A stretch of DNA of 64,000 nt from contig VZSF01009118.1 in the NCBI GenBank assembly GCA_013398295.1, positions 62,001-126,000 on the forward strand. Direction: 5' to 3'. This stretch comes from Chionis minor. Its lineage: Eukaryota > Chordata > Aves > Charadriiformes > Chionididae. The position numbers and the translations under genes are program-made. Shown here piece by piece: positions 27,958-41,690 of this stretch; position 1 is the stretch's first letter, and every line of letters starts with the position of its first letter. The notes under the pieces were generated by a model, which searched no databases, had not been told where the DNA came from, and was given only the letters and a program-made list of their open reading frames with translations.

Positions 27958-27999
27958 AACATTGGTGTATGTTGGTATATTGGATTGGCATACCTCAGA

Positions 28000-30900
28000 T
28001 TTCCAAACTGACCAACGTTTTGCGCACTCCTGGCATGGGTGATCACCTTGCAGGGCGCTGGGCAAAGCGGTGGGGGCAAGAACTCCCTCTGACGGTCCAG
28101 GTCCACCCTGCTGCTGCAGACCTGCAAGGCGCCGGGGGCACAGCCCCGCTGGGTCACACCACCCTGGACCTACTCTGCTCAGAGCTGCTGGCTGTCCATC
28201 CCCCATGAAGTCTCATAAGCCACCACTGTGAGGCAGGTGGCTCTGCCAAGGCACTGTCACGCTGACTGCGTGCCGTTCCGGGGTGGCGGGGTGCAGCACG
28301 GGAATCTGGATCCACACCGGCTGCTGCCTGAGTCATAGAAGATGAAGCACCATTCCCTGAGGAGACCAGTAACACTAAGGATACGCATCCCTGCTTTGTC
28401 TTACCAATTGTAAACTTCGTTTCTTACTGAGTTAAAACGACCTTTAATTTCTTCGAAATACTCATGCATGTGAATATGGTGCATTATTCGCATATACAAG
28501 GTGATATCCATTTTTATATCCGTTCCAAATACAAAAGGATAATAATGTATCAGAGCGGGCACTTTCATCTGATAATACAAGATTTCACTGCAACTCAACA
28601 CAGAAATCCATCAGGAAATCTCATAACTCTCGTAACTGCTATCTGTGTTTAATTCACATGGGGAACGGCATAGGATCTTAATCTGACATGCAAATGAATA
28701 GAAATCCTTAAATAATACTCTCTCTACATAGTCTTCATTGTAAATGTGCCCTCATCTTTACTACCCCTAAAGAAAGATCTCTTCTGACAAGACAAAGCCC
28801 TGCCAATAACTTCTGAAAGTCAGTTAATGAAAGACTTTAATGAAAGACAGTCCTGTGATGAAGGGCTTCTCTCCTTAATCTCTGCAAGGCATTTCGAGCC
28901 CACAAGGTGCAGCTGTTAGCCCTCTTTGAGAGGCAGTTTCATTCCAAGGGCTCCTGGCAATTAGATTGTTTGGCCATATGATGATGATTTTGGGGATTTC
29001 CTTTTTTTCCTGTGTGCTATGAGCCATGTACGCTGAACCCTATAAAAATGCACCACCTGATTCCTCGTGGTTCCCAAAGCACCTCATTTTAGGGGAACTG
29101 TACATGCAGTGAAAAAATACCGCCTCAAAACACCAGAGTTTCTTTTTTTTTTAATGCAGTGCGCAAAGAAGCCAGCTCAAACACTATGCTTCATCCTATC
29201 AACAGGTCGAATTTTACATTTTCCTTTTTTAAAAAAAAAAAAAATTGATAATGTGAACAGAACACTTAAGTAAAAGCACTGGAAGATCATTCTACCACTG
29301 ACAGGGAAACAAAAGATTGATTTAAACTTACTGAGGCCGACCACCTCTGTTGACAAACCCATCACAGAGGACAGACCCTGAACAATTTGGGTCATGGTGG
29401 CAGAAGCCCCAGAGAATACAGTTCATCCCTAAGCATCTCATCCCATTAACATCTCATGTTAATAGGAACTTGCATGAGGGGAAAATGACGCTCCGGTTGA
29501 AAATACAAGGGAAACTAAGATTTAATTGTGACTTCTCTATGTGCTGAGTTCAGTGAGAAGACTGAAATGTGGCGAGGAAAGCCGCCCAGGAAAAAACATT
29601 TCAAAATCTCTAACCAAGGTAAAAGTACACAAAACAAACCCACCGAATTTTAAAGCACATATAAGCAGAAAACAGAGGCATCACCATCCCCTTTGCAGTG
29701 TTGCAGAACGAAGAAGAACAAACTCAGTAATCAGCTGATTAGCACAACCGCTTATAAGGCACAGAGGGGAAAACAACGCAAGCAGCCCCAAAAATAATGC
29801 CTAAAAGTGATGCATTTGCCTCCATGCTGCACCCAGAAACAGGGAAGCCAGAAGGAAGGACAGCCGTGGGCAATCCCATGTGGGCACGGCGGGAGGCGAG
29901 GGCAAGGACTACTGGTTTATACAGCTTTCTGCTCTTTGCATCCACATTCCTCCTGATTTCACATATATATTTCCTTAAATTTATATTAGCAAACATTGCA
30001 AATTTCTCCTCAAAACCACCAGGGGAAAAAAAGGACACTTTCAGAATCATTTTGTATGATAAAAAGCTCCAAACACTCCACAATATCTGTTTCTCATGTA
30101 ATATGAGAAAATGCTGGTTTAATTTATGTGGTGTGAAAGCTGACAATATGCTTTGCAGTTTTGTTTAAATAGCTACTGTTGTCACATTAGCCATAAACGA
30201 ATCTTAATGCTAAAAATAACCCACAATAAAAACAATATGAAATCCAGTAATTGAAGATACTGCTGACCAGGAATCATTACTGCACTACTGTTGGTAGCGC
30301 AGCAATGCAAAAAGAATTTGAAGGTAAAATTTCGGGGTTTAATTTAAAAATTTAATTTAAAAACCATTCATGATTTTGCACAGAAATCGGGGGGGGGGGG
30401 NGATCTTTTTTCTTTTAGAAAATCACAATGTTTCACTTCAGCTTTTCAAACAAAACAGTTCTATTTAGTTTGTTTATTTAATTTACCTTGAATGTGAGCT
30501 TTAAAATGGAAACACAAAAGAATGTGTAGTTTGAGTTTCCCTTTATTTTGAATCAGAAAGCTGGGATTTTGTTATTGCCTTCAAGATAACCAGATATGGT
30601 ATTATACGTTATGCGCATTTGGAAAGAAAAGTGAAACGAGAGGTAATTTTAGCATGAAAAATGCATACTTTATCTTCTCAGGAAGGTCAAAAGTTCCATT
30701 TTGAGTCTAGTAAAATAAAAAGTACAATCAGGCGTAATGCATTTCTGGGGAAAAGTGTTGGCTGCTGTCAAAAGAACCTTGAAAACCCCTGAAAAAATTT
30801 TCCGAGCCTTGATGAAAGGGTGACTTAAGCACCTGATGCCTGCTGCAGAGCTCTCGGAGAGCTCCCCAGGCTTGATGCGCCTCAAGAACGCTCCAGAAGA

Positions 30901-33900
30901 AACACACCGTTCTGTTTGTTGCTGTATCTGTAATTTAACTGTGGAAGTTGAAGAGAAACTAGAACAAATAGAAGCCGTGGTAGCGAAATGCATGAGAAAA
31001 CCTGCCTATAAAACCAAGTTCAGGGCAGCGCATGCTCAGCCCCCGTTGCTGTGCCCAACACACCGATGCTGACCTTTGCAGCGTGACCAAGGCCACATCT
31101 CCCCACTGTTGAGGTTTTCGCAATGGTTTCTCAACATATCACCATAAAAATAGTTTCCCTGTGTATCAAGGCTTGCTGAGCAAACCCCCTGCCTCCAACA
31201 GCTTAATTCCGTGGCCGTCTGCCTACAACTTTCTGCACCATTTGCAGTGCCGGGGGAAACATTATTTAAAAATACGGCGGTGTTGAAAGATCTAACTGCA
31301 AAATAATGTGATCTAAGGCAAGAAATGCATAGAGCATGACCCTAGTTGGGCAATCTCTGGACGTGCCAGTAAATTCTGACAAGCAAAAAGAAGGCAGTTG
31401 GGGGGGCAGCTCGCAGGCTGATGAGATAATGAAAAGCCACCCAGGGGCAATCTCATCTGTAAGAAAATCATTGCAATAACAGTCAAAAAATGCAGTTACT
31501 CTGGGCTTACAGGAATGTTACAGCAGACAGCAAAAAGAAGGAATCAAATGCCAGCTCGCTTAAAGAGCGATATATCTATGTTTATTGTTCAAGCTTTAGC
31601 CCTGAAGTCTAAATATTAAATTCAGAGTGATCAGAAAGGTCAGAGAGATGAGGAATGAAATAATCAACAAAAAAGCATATGGCATGCTCCCCTTTGGACC
31701 CTCACCTTTGCTACACTTTTCGAACTCTTCTTCCTATCTCAAACTAGGGGTAAATTCCTCATTTATCTCAAAGAGTCGGGAGGTTTGCTGCTGACTGTGC
31801 GGGGACCAAGCTTTCTCCCAGTGCCTCCTGCCTCCACGGCAGATCCAGAAACCTGTCTACACGCTTCGGCCATGCACCTCCAGAGTGCAGGGAGCAGCTC
31901 ACATGCTGCCACTACCCTTTGGATCCCAGCATCCATCCACCCCTCCATCCCCGCTCAAGCAGGATCCCCCTCCGATGGCATTTTGCATGTTAATTCTCTG
32001 CCAGCCTTCGCATTAGACGTGCCACTCTTGCTGGTCATCAGCACCACTTAGTGATTTGGCAGGCTCCGGAGGACACCGAAAGGCTCGTTTCTTTTTGTCC
32101 GAGTTCAGTTATTCTTGCTGTTTTGCTGATGCAGAGTGGGGTTTTTTTGCATTTAGCAAGGATCCTGTCAGATTTTCTGGCAAAGCATCTCGAGAAGTGA
32201 AATTGAAATGTGTGTATTTGAAAACGATGCATGGGAACCCAAGCACCCAGATCCAAATATGCAGTCATTTTTATTGTGGATGCCAATACTGGCTGCCTAT
32301 GGTATGCCAAAAAATCCCCAACCAGATATCCTGTAGACTAAAAAACCTTACTTATGGCAGTCATTGCTAAAGAAGCCAATTTAATGAATGAATGAATAAA
32401 TAAATATACTTCCCCCTGAATGACGGCATGTGACAGAGAAAAGGAAAAATAATCTACTGCTAACTAGAAACCAGCCCAAAGTATGGTTCTGAAACACACT
32501 TCCAGGATATAAAGACCATTTCACATTTTCAAAAAAATCTCCCATTCAAAGTCCTGGCTGAACCAAATTGCCAGAACTGAACATCCTCTTAATTTCAGGA
32601 CAATCCACATTCAAATCAATTTCTGATAATATCCAGGCTTCTGAACGTCCCCAAAGCACCAGACTGGCAGGTGGGTACCCACAGTCCTGCTCCTCGCTCT
32701 GCCACACGCCAGGAAGCACACCACTACTTCACAAGACTGAGAAAATCACCTTTAGCAAGCTCAAGCAGTCAAAGAGGTGGTAATCTCAATGACTTGTGAC
32801 CACATGCATATTTTTAAAGGCGTGAAAAAAGCCAAGATACTCCTTGGTCAATGCTGAATAATGTTCTTCCTCCTAGCAAACAGCCAAGTAACATCATCAG
32901 AAATAGGTACAAACACCACCAAATTACATGTATCATCTTCTGCAAAGACACCGTCACACCGTACGTTGACTTTTGTGCTTTAATGGCTATACCAACAGCA
33001 CCAGGAGAAACCACAGGGCCAGGTACGTGTGCATTTAAGCCTGCTCCTTCCCAGAATGACAGCTTGGGCATTGGTTCCCTGGGAGGTTCACTACCGGGTT
33101 CTACCTCTTGTAAGCTTTAGCTTGGTATTGAGAGTCTGAATTTACCACCTGAAATCTGCAACCACAGAAGACAAAAGTTTGAGTAAACCTGGAGCAAAAT
33201 CCTTGCCTGCATTACCCAGGAACGAGGAATTTGGAAACATTAGCTTACCATAGCTAGCTGTAGGGATCCAGGCACTTCTGAAAATACCAACAATACACTC
33301 TAACATCTATATGGCTGGCTCCCTACCACCTCACTCTTTCAAGAGAAACAAGATTTGAATGTCAGATCAAGAAGTCCTGAAGATGGTACTTGCCTACCAG
33401 TTCTCCCAGCGTGTGTCTCCAGCTGCCAGACCTTTAGATGGCAAGTTTCTCAGCGTGGTCAATGCACATATTGTCAGTTCAAATACTAATGCAACAACAG
33501 ATTTATCCCTAACAACTTTCTTATTCAAAATAAGGCATTGCATTTCTTGCAGAAAGCTGTTTACGGCGACTTCAACTAATCTGCTTCGACAACATTATAC
33601 AAGAGAAGACTTGCAGATGACAAGTCACGGCTCATTGTCGCCTACTACAAATAACTGATTCTGAAATTCCTGCTTTACAGAACACCTGGGGGTCATCTCT
33701 CTCGCTCTGGCCAGTACTTTGGAAGCCCACAGCCTCCATGTGCGGCGCAGTCTTACAGCTGTGCCTTCTGTTTAACTCTTGCAGTTGACAGTGGGGACAC
33801 ACTTCTGGAAAGCCCCACTAAACCAGCTGCCTCTCAGCTTCTCCACAGCAGTGTTCTGCCAATTTGCTGAACACCACTAGAAATGGAGAAGAACTAAATT

Positions 33901-34956
33901 CGTAATTCCCTGGGCTCCTTCTCCCATCCTCTGAGTCCTCTGGGTCTTCTCCATCCTCTTGAGTTCGTTCTTGATCAGAATGAAAAGGACTTCCATAAAT
34001 TGAACTGTGCATGATCTTAGAGGAAAATAAAGTCATGTCCCCACTGTAAAGGAATGATAGCTCCACTGGTTATGTGTTAAAATATAATCCTCTATGTATC
34101 TGTTGCCTGGATGGTTGTGGTACATGAGGCACCTCTGTACTCATTGGCCTCAAATTCACAATCTTCCTACACAACGTTGAAACAGAACTTACCTTTCCCA
34201 TAATCTGGGTACCTGTTTTTGCAAAGTCAAAATTTGGTGAATCATATTGCTGGGATAGGATGCCATTAGTACAGAAACAGTTCCTTCACGGACGCCTCTG
34301 TCAGTGCATATTCCCCTGTCTTACTGGACCTTCTGATTAGGAGCACTGGTGGATCAGGGCGCTCAGTGCCTACCTGCAGACTGGGGGGAATTGCCTCTGG
34401 ACCTTGTCTTTGCTTAAGCTAAAAGAAGATATTAGTAGATATTCTTGTCTACGGAAATGCTGATGTTTTCCTGCTGTCTCCATAAAGCAGAGAGGGAGAC
34501 AGACCTAAGAAACGGAGACTTGGAAAGGACTCGGGAGGAATGCCCTGGACGTGGGAGAGAAAAGCACGAGTGGCAAGGCAAGAGGCTGAGCCTGCAGTTC
34601 CAGTCAGCTCAGCACATCGAACTGAGGTCTCCCTCAGAGGGTATCGGTCCTACTGACTATGAAATATCAGCTCTCTGGTCCACGTGTCAGGACTAGTTTC
34701 TAGCCAACATCTTCTAGTCTGGCAGTGCTCTGGTGCTTTCCCAGCGGATTCAGAAGCGTTCGGTTAAACCACACAAATGCCTGCAGAGATACACTTAGGG
34801 TGTTCACTGCTTCAGAGATGAGTGAAGAAACAAGGCACACTGTTTTGCAGACACAGAGGAAGAACACTTCTTCACATGTCTGAGCCAGAGTAAAACTGCA
34901 GGTGTGGAGCATATATTTGTGCCAGCGAAGGCCATTGTCCACCATGCAACACTTGG
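28000..34956. other. No recognised gene between CR1 copies; probably intronic
   Basis: AT-rich sequence with short open frames on both strands and no domain I recognise. It includes the G run with N at 30.4 kb, homopolymer A/T runs (29.2 kb), and a short AATG/AATA repeat near 32.39 kb. A Glu/Asp-rich minus-strand frame at 33818-34066 is noted but not supported as a gene. Confidence 0.6.
30389..30401. other. G homopolymer ending in an ambiguous base
   Basis: Twelve G residues are followed by a single N. This is probably a sequencing or assembly uncertainty at a homopolymer, so the true length here is not known. Confidence 0.9.
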
Positions 34957-35520
34957 ATAGAATCATAGAATAGAATCACAGAATCACCTAGGTTAGAAGA
35001 GGCCTTTAAGATCATCAGGTCCAACCGTAAACCTCACACTGCCAAAACTACCACTAAACCATGTCCCTCAGCACCATGTCTACATGCCTTTTAAATACCT
35101 CCAGGGATGGTGATTCCACTACTGGCCTGGGCAGCCTGTTCCAATGTTTGATAACCCTTTCCGTGAAGAAATTTTTCCTAATATCCAACTTAAACCTCCC
35201 CTGGTGCAACTTGTGGCCATTTTCTCTTGTTCTATCGGTTGTTACTTGGGAGAAGAGACCGACCCCCACCTCTCTACAGCCTCCTCTCAGGTAGTTGTAG
35301 AGAGCGATAAGGTCTCCCCTCAGCCTCCTTTTCTCCAGGCTGAACAACCCCAGTTCCCTCAGCTGCTCCTCATAGCACTTGTTCTCCAGACCCCTCACCA
35401 GCCTCGTTCCCCTTCTCTGGACATGCTCCAGCACCTCAGTGTCTGTCTTGCAGCGAGGGGCCCAAAACTGATACAGGATTCGAGGTGGGACCTCACCAGT
35501 GACAAGTACAGGGGGACAGC
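34957..35520 (-). mobile_element. CR1 LINE, 5'-truncated, minus strand, long-UTR subfamily
   Basis: The plus strand starts with reversed tail repeats (ATAGAATCATAGAATAGAAT, then CACAGAATCACC), followed by the long-UTR block with AACCTCACACTGCC and AACCATGTCCCTCAGCACC. Then comes the ORF2 C-terminus on the minus strand. Its frame includes [39 protein letters not shown] and [18 protein letters not shown], and extends further toward the N-terminus than the other copies here. This is the longest CR1 in the window (about 565 bp). The 5' edge near CAGTGACAAGTACAGGGGG is approximate. Confidence 0.95.
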
Positions 35521-37204
35521 AAACCAACTGGTTGTATCCCACCAACCACGGCTGAATTTCTAGGACACAAAACTGTCACCTCTGTGAGACTTTGGGGAGA
35601 TTAAGAAGAGCATAAGATAGGTCCCTTATGTAGGATTTGGTCAATATAGGAAAACTAGGCTCATTTTAACACTTGATTCTCTCCTTTAGCATAGAGGATA
35701 GGCTTGTATCAAAACAGAGCAAAACAAGTACAGTAAGTAACTACTGTAATTTTCTTTCCATTTAGAGAATGAACTAGGTTCATATTTCTCCCTTACACTG
35801 CTGTGCCCACAGCATCTACCCCTAACACCATGCTGTATTGCACAGACGAAGACGCAAATGCAGTTTTTCGGGCACTGCACTGACCACCAGAGGGAGTCCC
35901 TGGAAACCATCAGTGGAGGAAACGGAATTAAAATCAATGTTATTCTATAGCGCACTCCGGAATACTAATCAAGTCCAACAGATAAAGCAATCCATGCAAA
36001 TCAGATTGACGGCGATTGCTTTGCAGGGTCTGGTTTTATTATCAGTAGAATCGGAGATGATTTTTAAATGCACCTTCAAGACCTGAATCCGGCTGCCTTC
36101 TCCTCAGCTGTGCAGCTCCGCACGTACAGGCAGAGAGGCGAGGCGCCTCGTGAACTAAAATCACCTCCTTGCAGATTACCTCTTTGCTGAACCGCAGGAC
36201 GACCTGAGATGCTTCCCTTTGGTCACGGCTGCGGCGCGCTGCCTGCTGCGTCGCAGGGGCTGGGCAGGCTGTCGAGCCACCAGCCAGCAGCACAGGGCTA
36301 CGTCCACGCTCATCACCTCCAGGTGAGCCGTCCTCGCTCCGTGGAGTGGAAAGGAAACTACACAATTATTGTAGACCAGATGCCGAGCTTTCACATGGCT
36401 GAAGTTCAGTTAAATGAATCCCATTTTCAGCTGTATTGCTTCATTAGGATCAACTGGAGAAAGCGCAACGGTCATTGCCAGAACGCCACAAAACCTAGAG
36501 CTTTCGGGTCCCCGACTTGATGAAAAGTAAGATGCCGGGTGACCGCACGGAGTCATCTAAGAAGGCAATTAATAGACTTTGTGTGAGCTCCCCGGGGATT
36601 ACCAGCCAGCAGCAGAAGTACATGCTTTGCTGGCGGCAGCATATGGCGATTCACTCACTGGCTGGAATTAAGTAGAAGACTTTCCCCTCAGCTGAGCCTG
36701 CCGCCGGAGAGGGCTGCAGAGCCCAGCCCTACCTCCCCGGCTGCACCACGGACTGTCCCCCTGGTCCTAAACGCTGCCTGTTTTGGTCAGGAGCACGTTT
36801 TTAGTGAATGTTGTTCACGCAGTGAACTACAGCACGTAATGAAAGCAGAGATTAAAAACAAAATTTCAAAACACTATCAATTGTATTTTGAGTACATGTG
36901 AAAAATCCTCTCAGCCCGGCAACTTATTCCTGACTTCTATCTACATACGTGTGAATTTCTCCCCAAGTTCACTTCTGGTATAAAAGCCAAAAATTTGCAG
37001 GTACAAAGACCATCTGTTTGCAGAGCTCAGGCAGGCGGAGACGCGATAATCTGATGTGCATTGCTCATGTGAACACACACATACGGACGCACCCAACACA
37101 CGTGTGCTCCTGCCAGTTCTCACTAATTGTCCCGGCGAAATTCAGGGAGCCTCGCCACAAATACAGCTGATGCGCATCAGTTTCCAGATCCCTAATTTAT
37201 CATC

Positions 37205-37285
37205 AGTAAACCAGAGGTTTAATTATTATTGTAGTTACTAATTAATTACAGCATGATTAGAAATAATTAATCTATTAATTAGAAA
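37205..37285. promoter_or_regulatory. Cluster of TAATTA-type homeodomain motifs, possible enhancer core
   Basis: Within about 80 bp there are repeated ATTA/TAAT cores: GGTTTAATTATTATTG, ACTAATTAATTACAG, AAATAATTAATC and TATTAATTAG. Homeodomain proteins bind TAATTA cores (established knowledge); that this is an active element is inference. AT-rich neutral DNA can give such clusters by chance. Confidence 0.3.
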
Positions 37286-40200
37286 GTTTGGGAGAGGATC
37301 ATAGCAAAATTGTCACGAAGCAGAGAAGGGTTCTTTGCGGCAATCCTTTACAGTCAGCAGTGAAAAAGAGAGGGAAAATAGGCTGAATTTTGCCTAGAGG
37401 TGCCTAAAGACACCTAAAATCCGTAACCAGCTGTCCCAGGAGCGTGTGTTGCTGCTCCTGGACCGCTGCAACCGCCCAGCTCAGGTGCAACCCCTGTAGT
37501 ACAGATGCCTACATTTCTCCTCCTGGTAACAGGAGGGTCGTGGTCACACAATTATTACTTGTCTGGAGTGGGATCACAGCGAGGGGAGTGCAGGAATTAC
37601 CGTGTAGAGACAAACTATTGTAAGGTCTGGCTCTTAGCTGGGAATCCAGAAATTCTAATAAATAAAAAAAAGAGAACCAAGTTTCTTGCCAGCTCAGCAA
37701 TAACCCAAACCTATCTTAATTCCTATACATTTGTGTATCTCATCTCAAGTTAATCACTGATATAAATTAGCTAGTACCCAACAATTAGAATAGGGTACTC
37801 ATGAATAATATAAAATAAGTACTTCCAGGGGGGTGAGGTGGGTGGGTGGGTGTTAACACTAGAATTAAACCGCATCATAATTATTTGAAGGCACCGTTTC
37901 TGCAAGAATATTCAAAATGAATAAAACATCCATTCCTGCGTTAAGTCTATCCAGATACTTATTAGTGCTCTAGAAAGCTGGAGATGGCACTTTCCATATA
38001 ATCCCTTAGAGTTTTCTACAGTGTACTTCTCCAAAAATAAGTAGCATTTGGAGGAGCACAGCACCATCATAAAAATCAATCTAGTTTGCCTGATTCAGGT
38101 TAGGAGTTCCCATCAGCAGTTAGCATTCTTTGCACATCTGGATCTGCGTAGTCATCATCACAGCATGCTGCCTCATCATTTTTTTTCTTTTAAGAATGCT
38201 GGCATCCCTTGCAGTATTTAAAATAGTTTATTTACTTTCAATATTCTTTCTCCTCTTTTCTTTTAGTGAGAAAAAATTCACAGAATGTTCTTTTCAACTT
38301 ATTCTATGACACTATATATTATCAACTATACCAGGATTTGACTTTAAAAATAGTACGAATCAACCCGAAGAGTGGGGTGAGATGTCAGTGTATGTACAGA
38401 AGTAGCCGTAGCATTGTTCTGCCTGAATTACAGAACCTCTTTAACTCATGTAGCGTATGAAAAGGAAGACAAACTGCCTTAAAAAAGCAATTCTTGTTCC
38501 AACACAAACAAAGTCACGTTATTTTAGAGACTACCCTGGGACACCAAATATCAAAGCACTTTAAGAATGACAGAAAACAAACACAAAACTGAAAGGTCTG
38601 TTAAAAAATCAGATCTCTTCCAAGGAGCAATTTCTCTTTCCTGGGAAGAAATCAGATGCCCAATCAACAAACGTCTCATAGACAATTACTGCTGAGCAAA
38701 ACAAAATGCACTGAGACTCAACGTGCCGAAGTACGGCATCGGAAAAGGCAGAGAGAAAAACACTGTTCTCGTCACAAAACGCCATTTGCTCTTCACATGC
38801 TTCAGATTTGTGACGAGCTGTGGACTCCAAGCACAGACCATGGGCTTATGTTGGAACTAAGAAGGCAGCCCGGGGTGTAAACCCACCCCCCTGCTCATTG
38901 CCCACGCAGAGCAGGGGGACAAAGCCGGGGCAGAGCCCACCACCATCCACCTGAGGAGTTGGGAGCTGCTGGCATAGGCTGGTGGCAGGCACTCCTTCTC
39001 CCGTCACCGTGTCCCCAGGGAGAGGAGAGGAAGCGGAGGAGGGAGAGTGACATGGAGATGCTTCTCAGCCATGGTCATCTCCTGGGGGAAGGCAGCTTTT
39101 GCTCTTCTGTGGCGGGAGGCTGAGCTCCACTCACAGCCTGGACACAGGGCACAATGTGTGTATAGCCCAGACTAACCCCCCTAAAAAGGAGCCCTCGCCA
39201 GATGAAGACGTATTTTCAGCAGGGAAACACCCTACAAACAACCTCCAAATGAATAATGGCCAAAATGTGGCCTACACTCTTGCACACAAATTACTGGACT
39301 TTTAAAATTCTGACAATTACTTTTTTCCTAAACTAATATATTCTTCTACCACTTATTGTAGTCTAGTGAAAAAGCCACACTGCGTTTCCTACCACTGAGC
39401 TCTGGGAACTTTCCCAGTTTGCACCAGCTTCAGAAAAACAAGGGTTGGAGGGCAATGGTGCTAAGGGAATCTCGCTAGCAGAAGCTTTCGCTCTCAACGT
39501 GTGTGAGTCTGTCTTAAAACCTCTCAACAATTTTCTCCCCACACAGTTTCCTTCCTGAAGTGGTTTTCATTTAGTGCAGCAGAATTCGGCGCAACAAAAA
39601 AACATCAGCGAGAGACTCAAGAGCCGTTAGATTTGTTATGCTCTTCAAAGAACAGAGGCACCTTTTGTAGTTCCAGACGGGCAACAGCGGCTCCGGCGCT
39701 GCCGCTGCTCTAAGCAGGGATATAATAGAGTCCTGCAGAAAAGTGGCTAAGACGCACAAGCAACATGCCATGGGTTTGTATTAGCATAACACTGGGAGAG
39801 CACTTCACTGCCCTGGAAAACTTTCTGCCGGGGATCCCTACCATCTGGGGGACTGGGGAAAAAAAAATAAAAAATAAGATGCCTACTGCTATAGAGGAGA
39901 ATAATTAAATAATGGTTTGATACTTCCTGACAGATGAATAATAGCAATGATATTTACAGTGCTAACACTGAAAGGAGACTGTAATCCCAGTTTATCTATT
40001 CATGAGTGAAGCCATTCACCTCCAGTGCTCCCGTCAGCTGGCGCCAAGCTAATACAAAGATTAACCAGTTTTACTCACGGCTTCTTCTGGCTGGGCCAAC
40101 TTCTTCCGGCTCTGGTTTTAAACGTGTTTCTCTTAATGTGAACTCAACTTATGAAGCGTACCCAAGTTCTTAGAAATGTCATACAACCACCCAGGATAAG

Positions 40201-41580
40201 CTGACAAGGGGGCACTTGGAGCAGTTTTGCAGGCAGGGGAAGCTCACAAGGCAAGTGCCCGCGATTCCAGGAGGAGAAGTGTTGGTTGGTTTGGAAACAC
40301 GGGCAGTGGGCTTGTCTGAGGAGTGTTATCCTCATCAGCACAGTAAGGAAGAGCTTTGGGAGCAAGACACAATGAGTGCTACTACGGCCTGAGCTGATGT
40401 TTTTCGGCTGGGGTCGCAAGGGACTCCTGTCCTCAAAGGGTCGGGCAGAGACGGGACCCACTGAACACGCACTGGCTGGAGAGTACCCTTCACTGGTTAA
40501 TCAAGAAAATAAATTCACACCTAGTTCGCTGGGTAACAGCTCGTCTCCATCCTGCTCGCAAAGGGAGGAATTTTTTCCTATAGTAAGCAACATACTAAAA
40601 GATTATTTGTAAGTCAGGTGGATTTTTCTGGAACAGTTCCGGTGAGAAAGCAATGCAGCAGACGAAAGGAAAATGCTCATCACCGTGCTTGAACTGTCCC
40701 TCCCTCTTCAGTGACTTACAAAGCAAGATAGATCAGAACCTGCCCTATCCGCGGAGCATTTCTGAGCGACTGAAGTTTATATTGAAACCGGAGCAGGTAT
40801 GAGGATGGAAAAATTGTGAAACTTATATCTCTTAACTTTTCTCTGGTGTTTTTGGGAGATGTCACTTGGGAAAGATTTATTCCCCTGGCAAAGCTTTGGT
40901 TTTTTTAAAGAAGCAAAAGGTTTTTGTATTTTTAACACGCACCCAATTAACCATTGCCTGTGGCTTGCCATTTTTGGCTAGCGCTAGGTATCTGACCACA
41001 CAGAACATATTTACACCAATAAGTTTAAATGCTTGTTATTTGCAAGTCCCCTATGCCTACGTTATAAATCAGAACAACTTCTGGGATGATTCGGTTAAAA
41101 GACCTGCAGCAGGATGGCGTGCTTACGGTCCTGCAATGCCCACACAGTATGAGGTTACATGAGTCTTTAAATGTTATTAGCACACTTAAAAGTACAACGT
41201 GCACAGAATATAGCATCTTAGTGGTTTATAATCTGCACCAACACACCTGATAGCGTGGGAAACGAGTCCGCAGCGCAGTATGTGAAATGCCTCGCATGGG
41301 GCATGGATCTCTTTACACCCGCACGGTTTTGGAACCAGCTGGCTTCAAGTGGGCATTGTGTTCTGTGGTGGGTCCCCTCCATTATTAATGAGTTATTTTA
41401 TGTATTATGCAGTACTGTAATGAAGATGCAGTCTTTTGTCTTCCCTCACTGTGTCCTCTGCGGTGCTGGGAAGTCTTGGGGCAATATTATCAAATAAAAC
41501 AGTCACTGCATTGTAGAAGATGAATGCAGCTGACTGACTTTCCTAGCAGTTAGACTCCAATGCCACTGAAATATTGAGAC

Positions 41581-41690
41581 ATGGAACTAGTTAGAAAAAT
41601 TCTAATGAAAAATAAACTAAAAAGAAAAATTTAATAGAAAAAAATTACATTAGAAAAAAATTATATAAAAAAAATATTGTGTAGACTTTC
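41581..41690. repeat. A-rich low-complexity stretch
   Basis: About 110 bp of A-rich sequence with recurring TTAGAAAAATT-like and TTAGAAAAAAATTA units. It may be a decayed simple repeat. No coding signal is visible. Confidence 0.7.

Noticed and set aside
33818..34066. Glu/Asp-rich minus-strand frame
   Set aside because: Short, compositionally simple, no homology recognised and no clear splice sites.
35054..35545. 163-codon open frame on the minus strand
   Set aside because: Also a CR1 ORF2 C-terminal remnant; the ends of the frame are outside CR1 homology and arise by chance.
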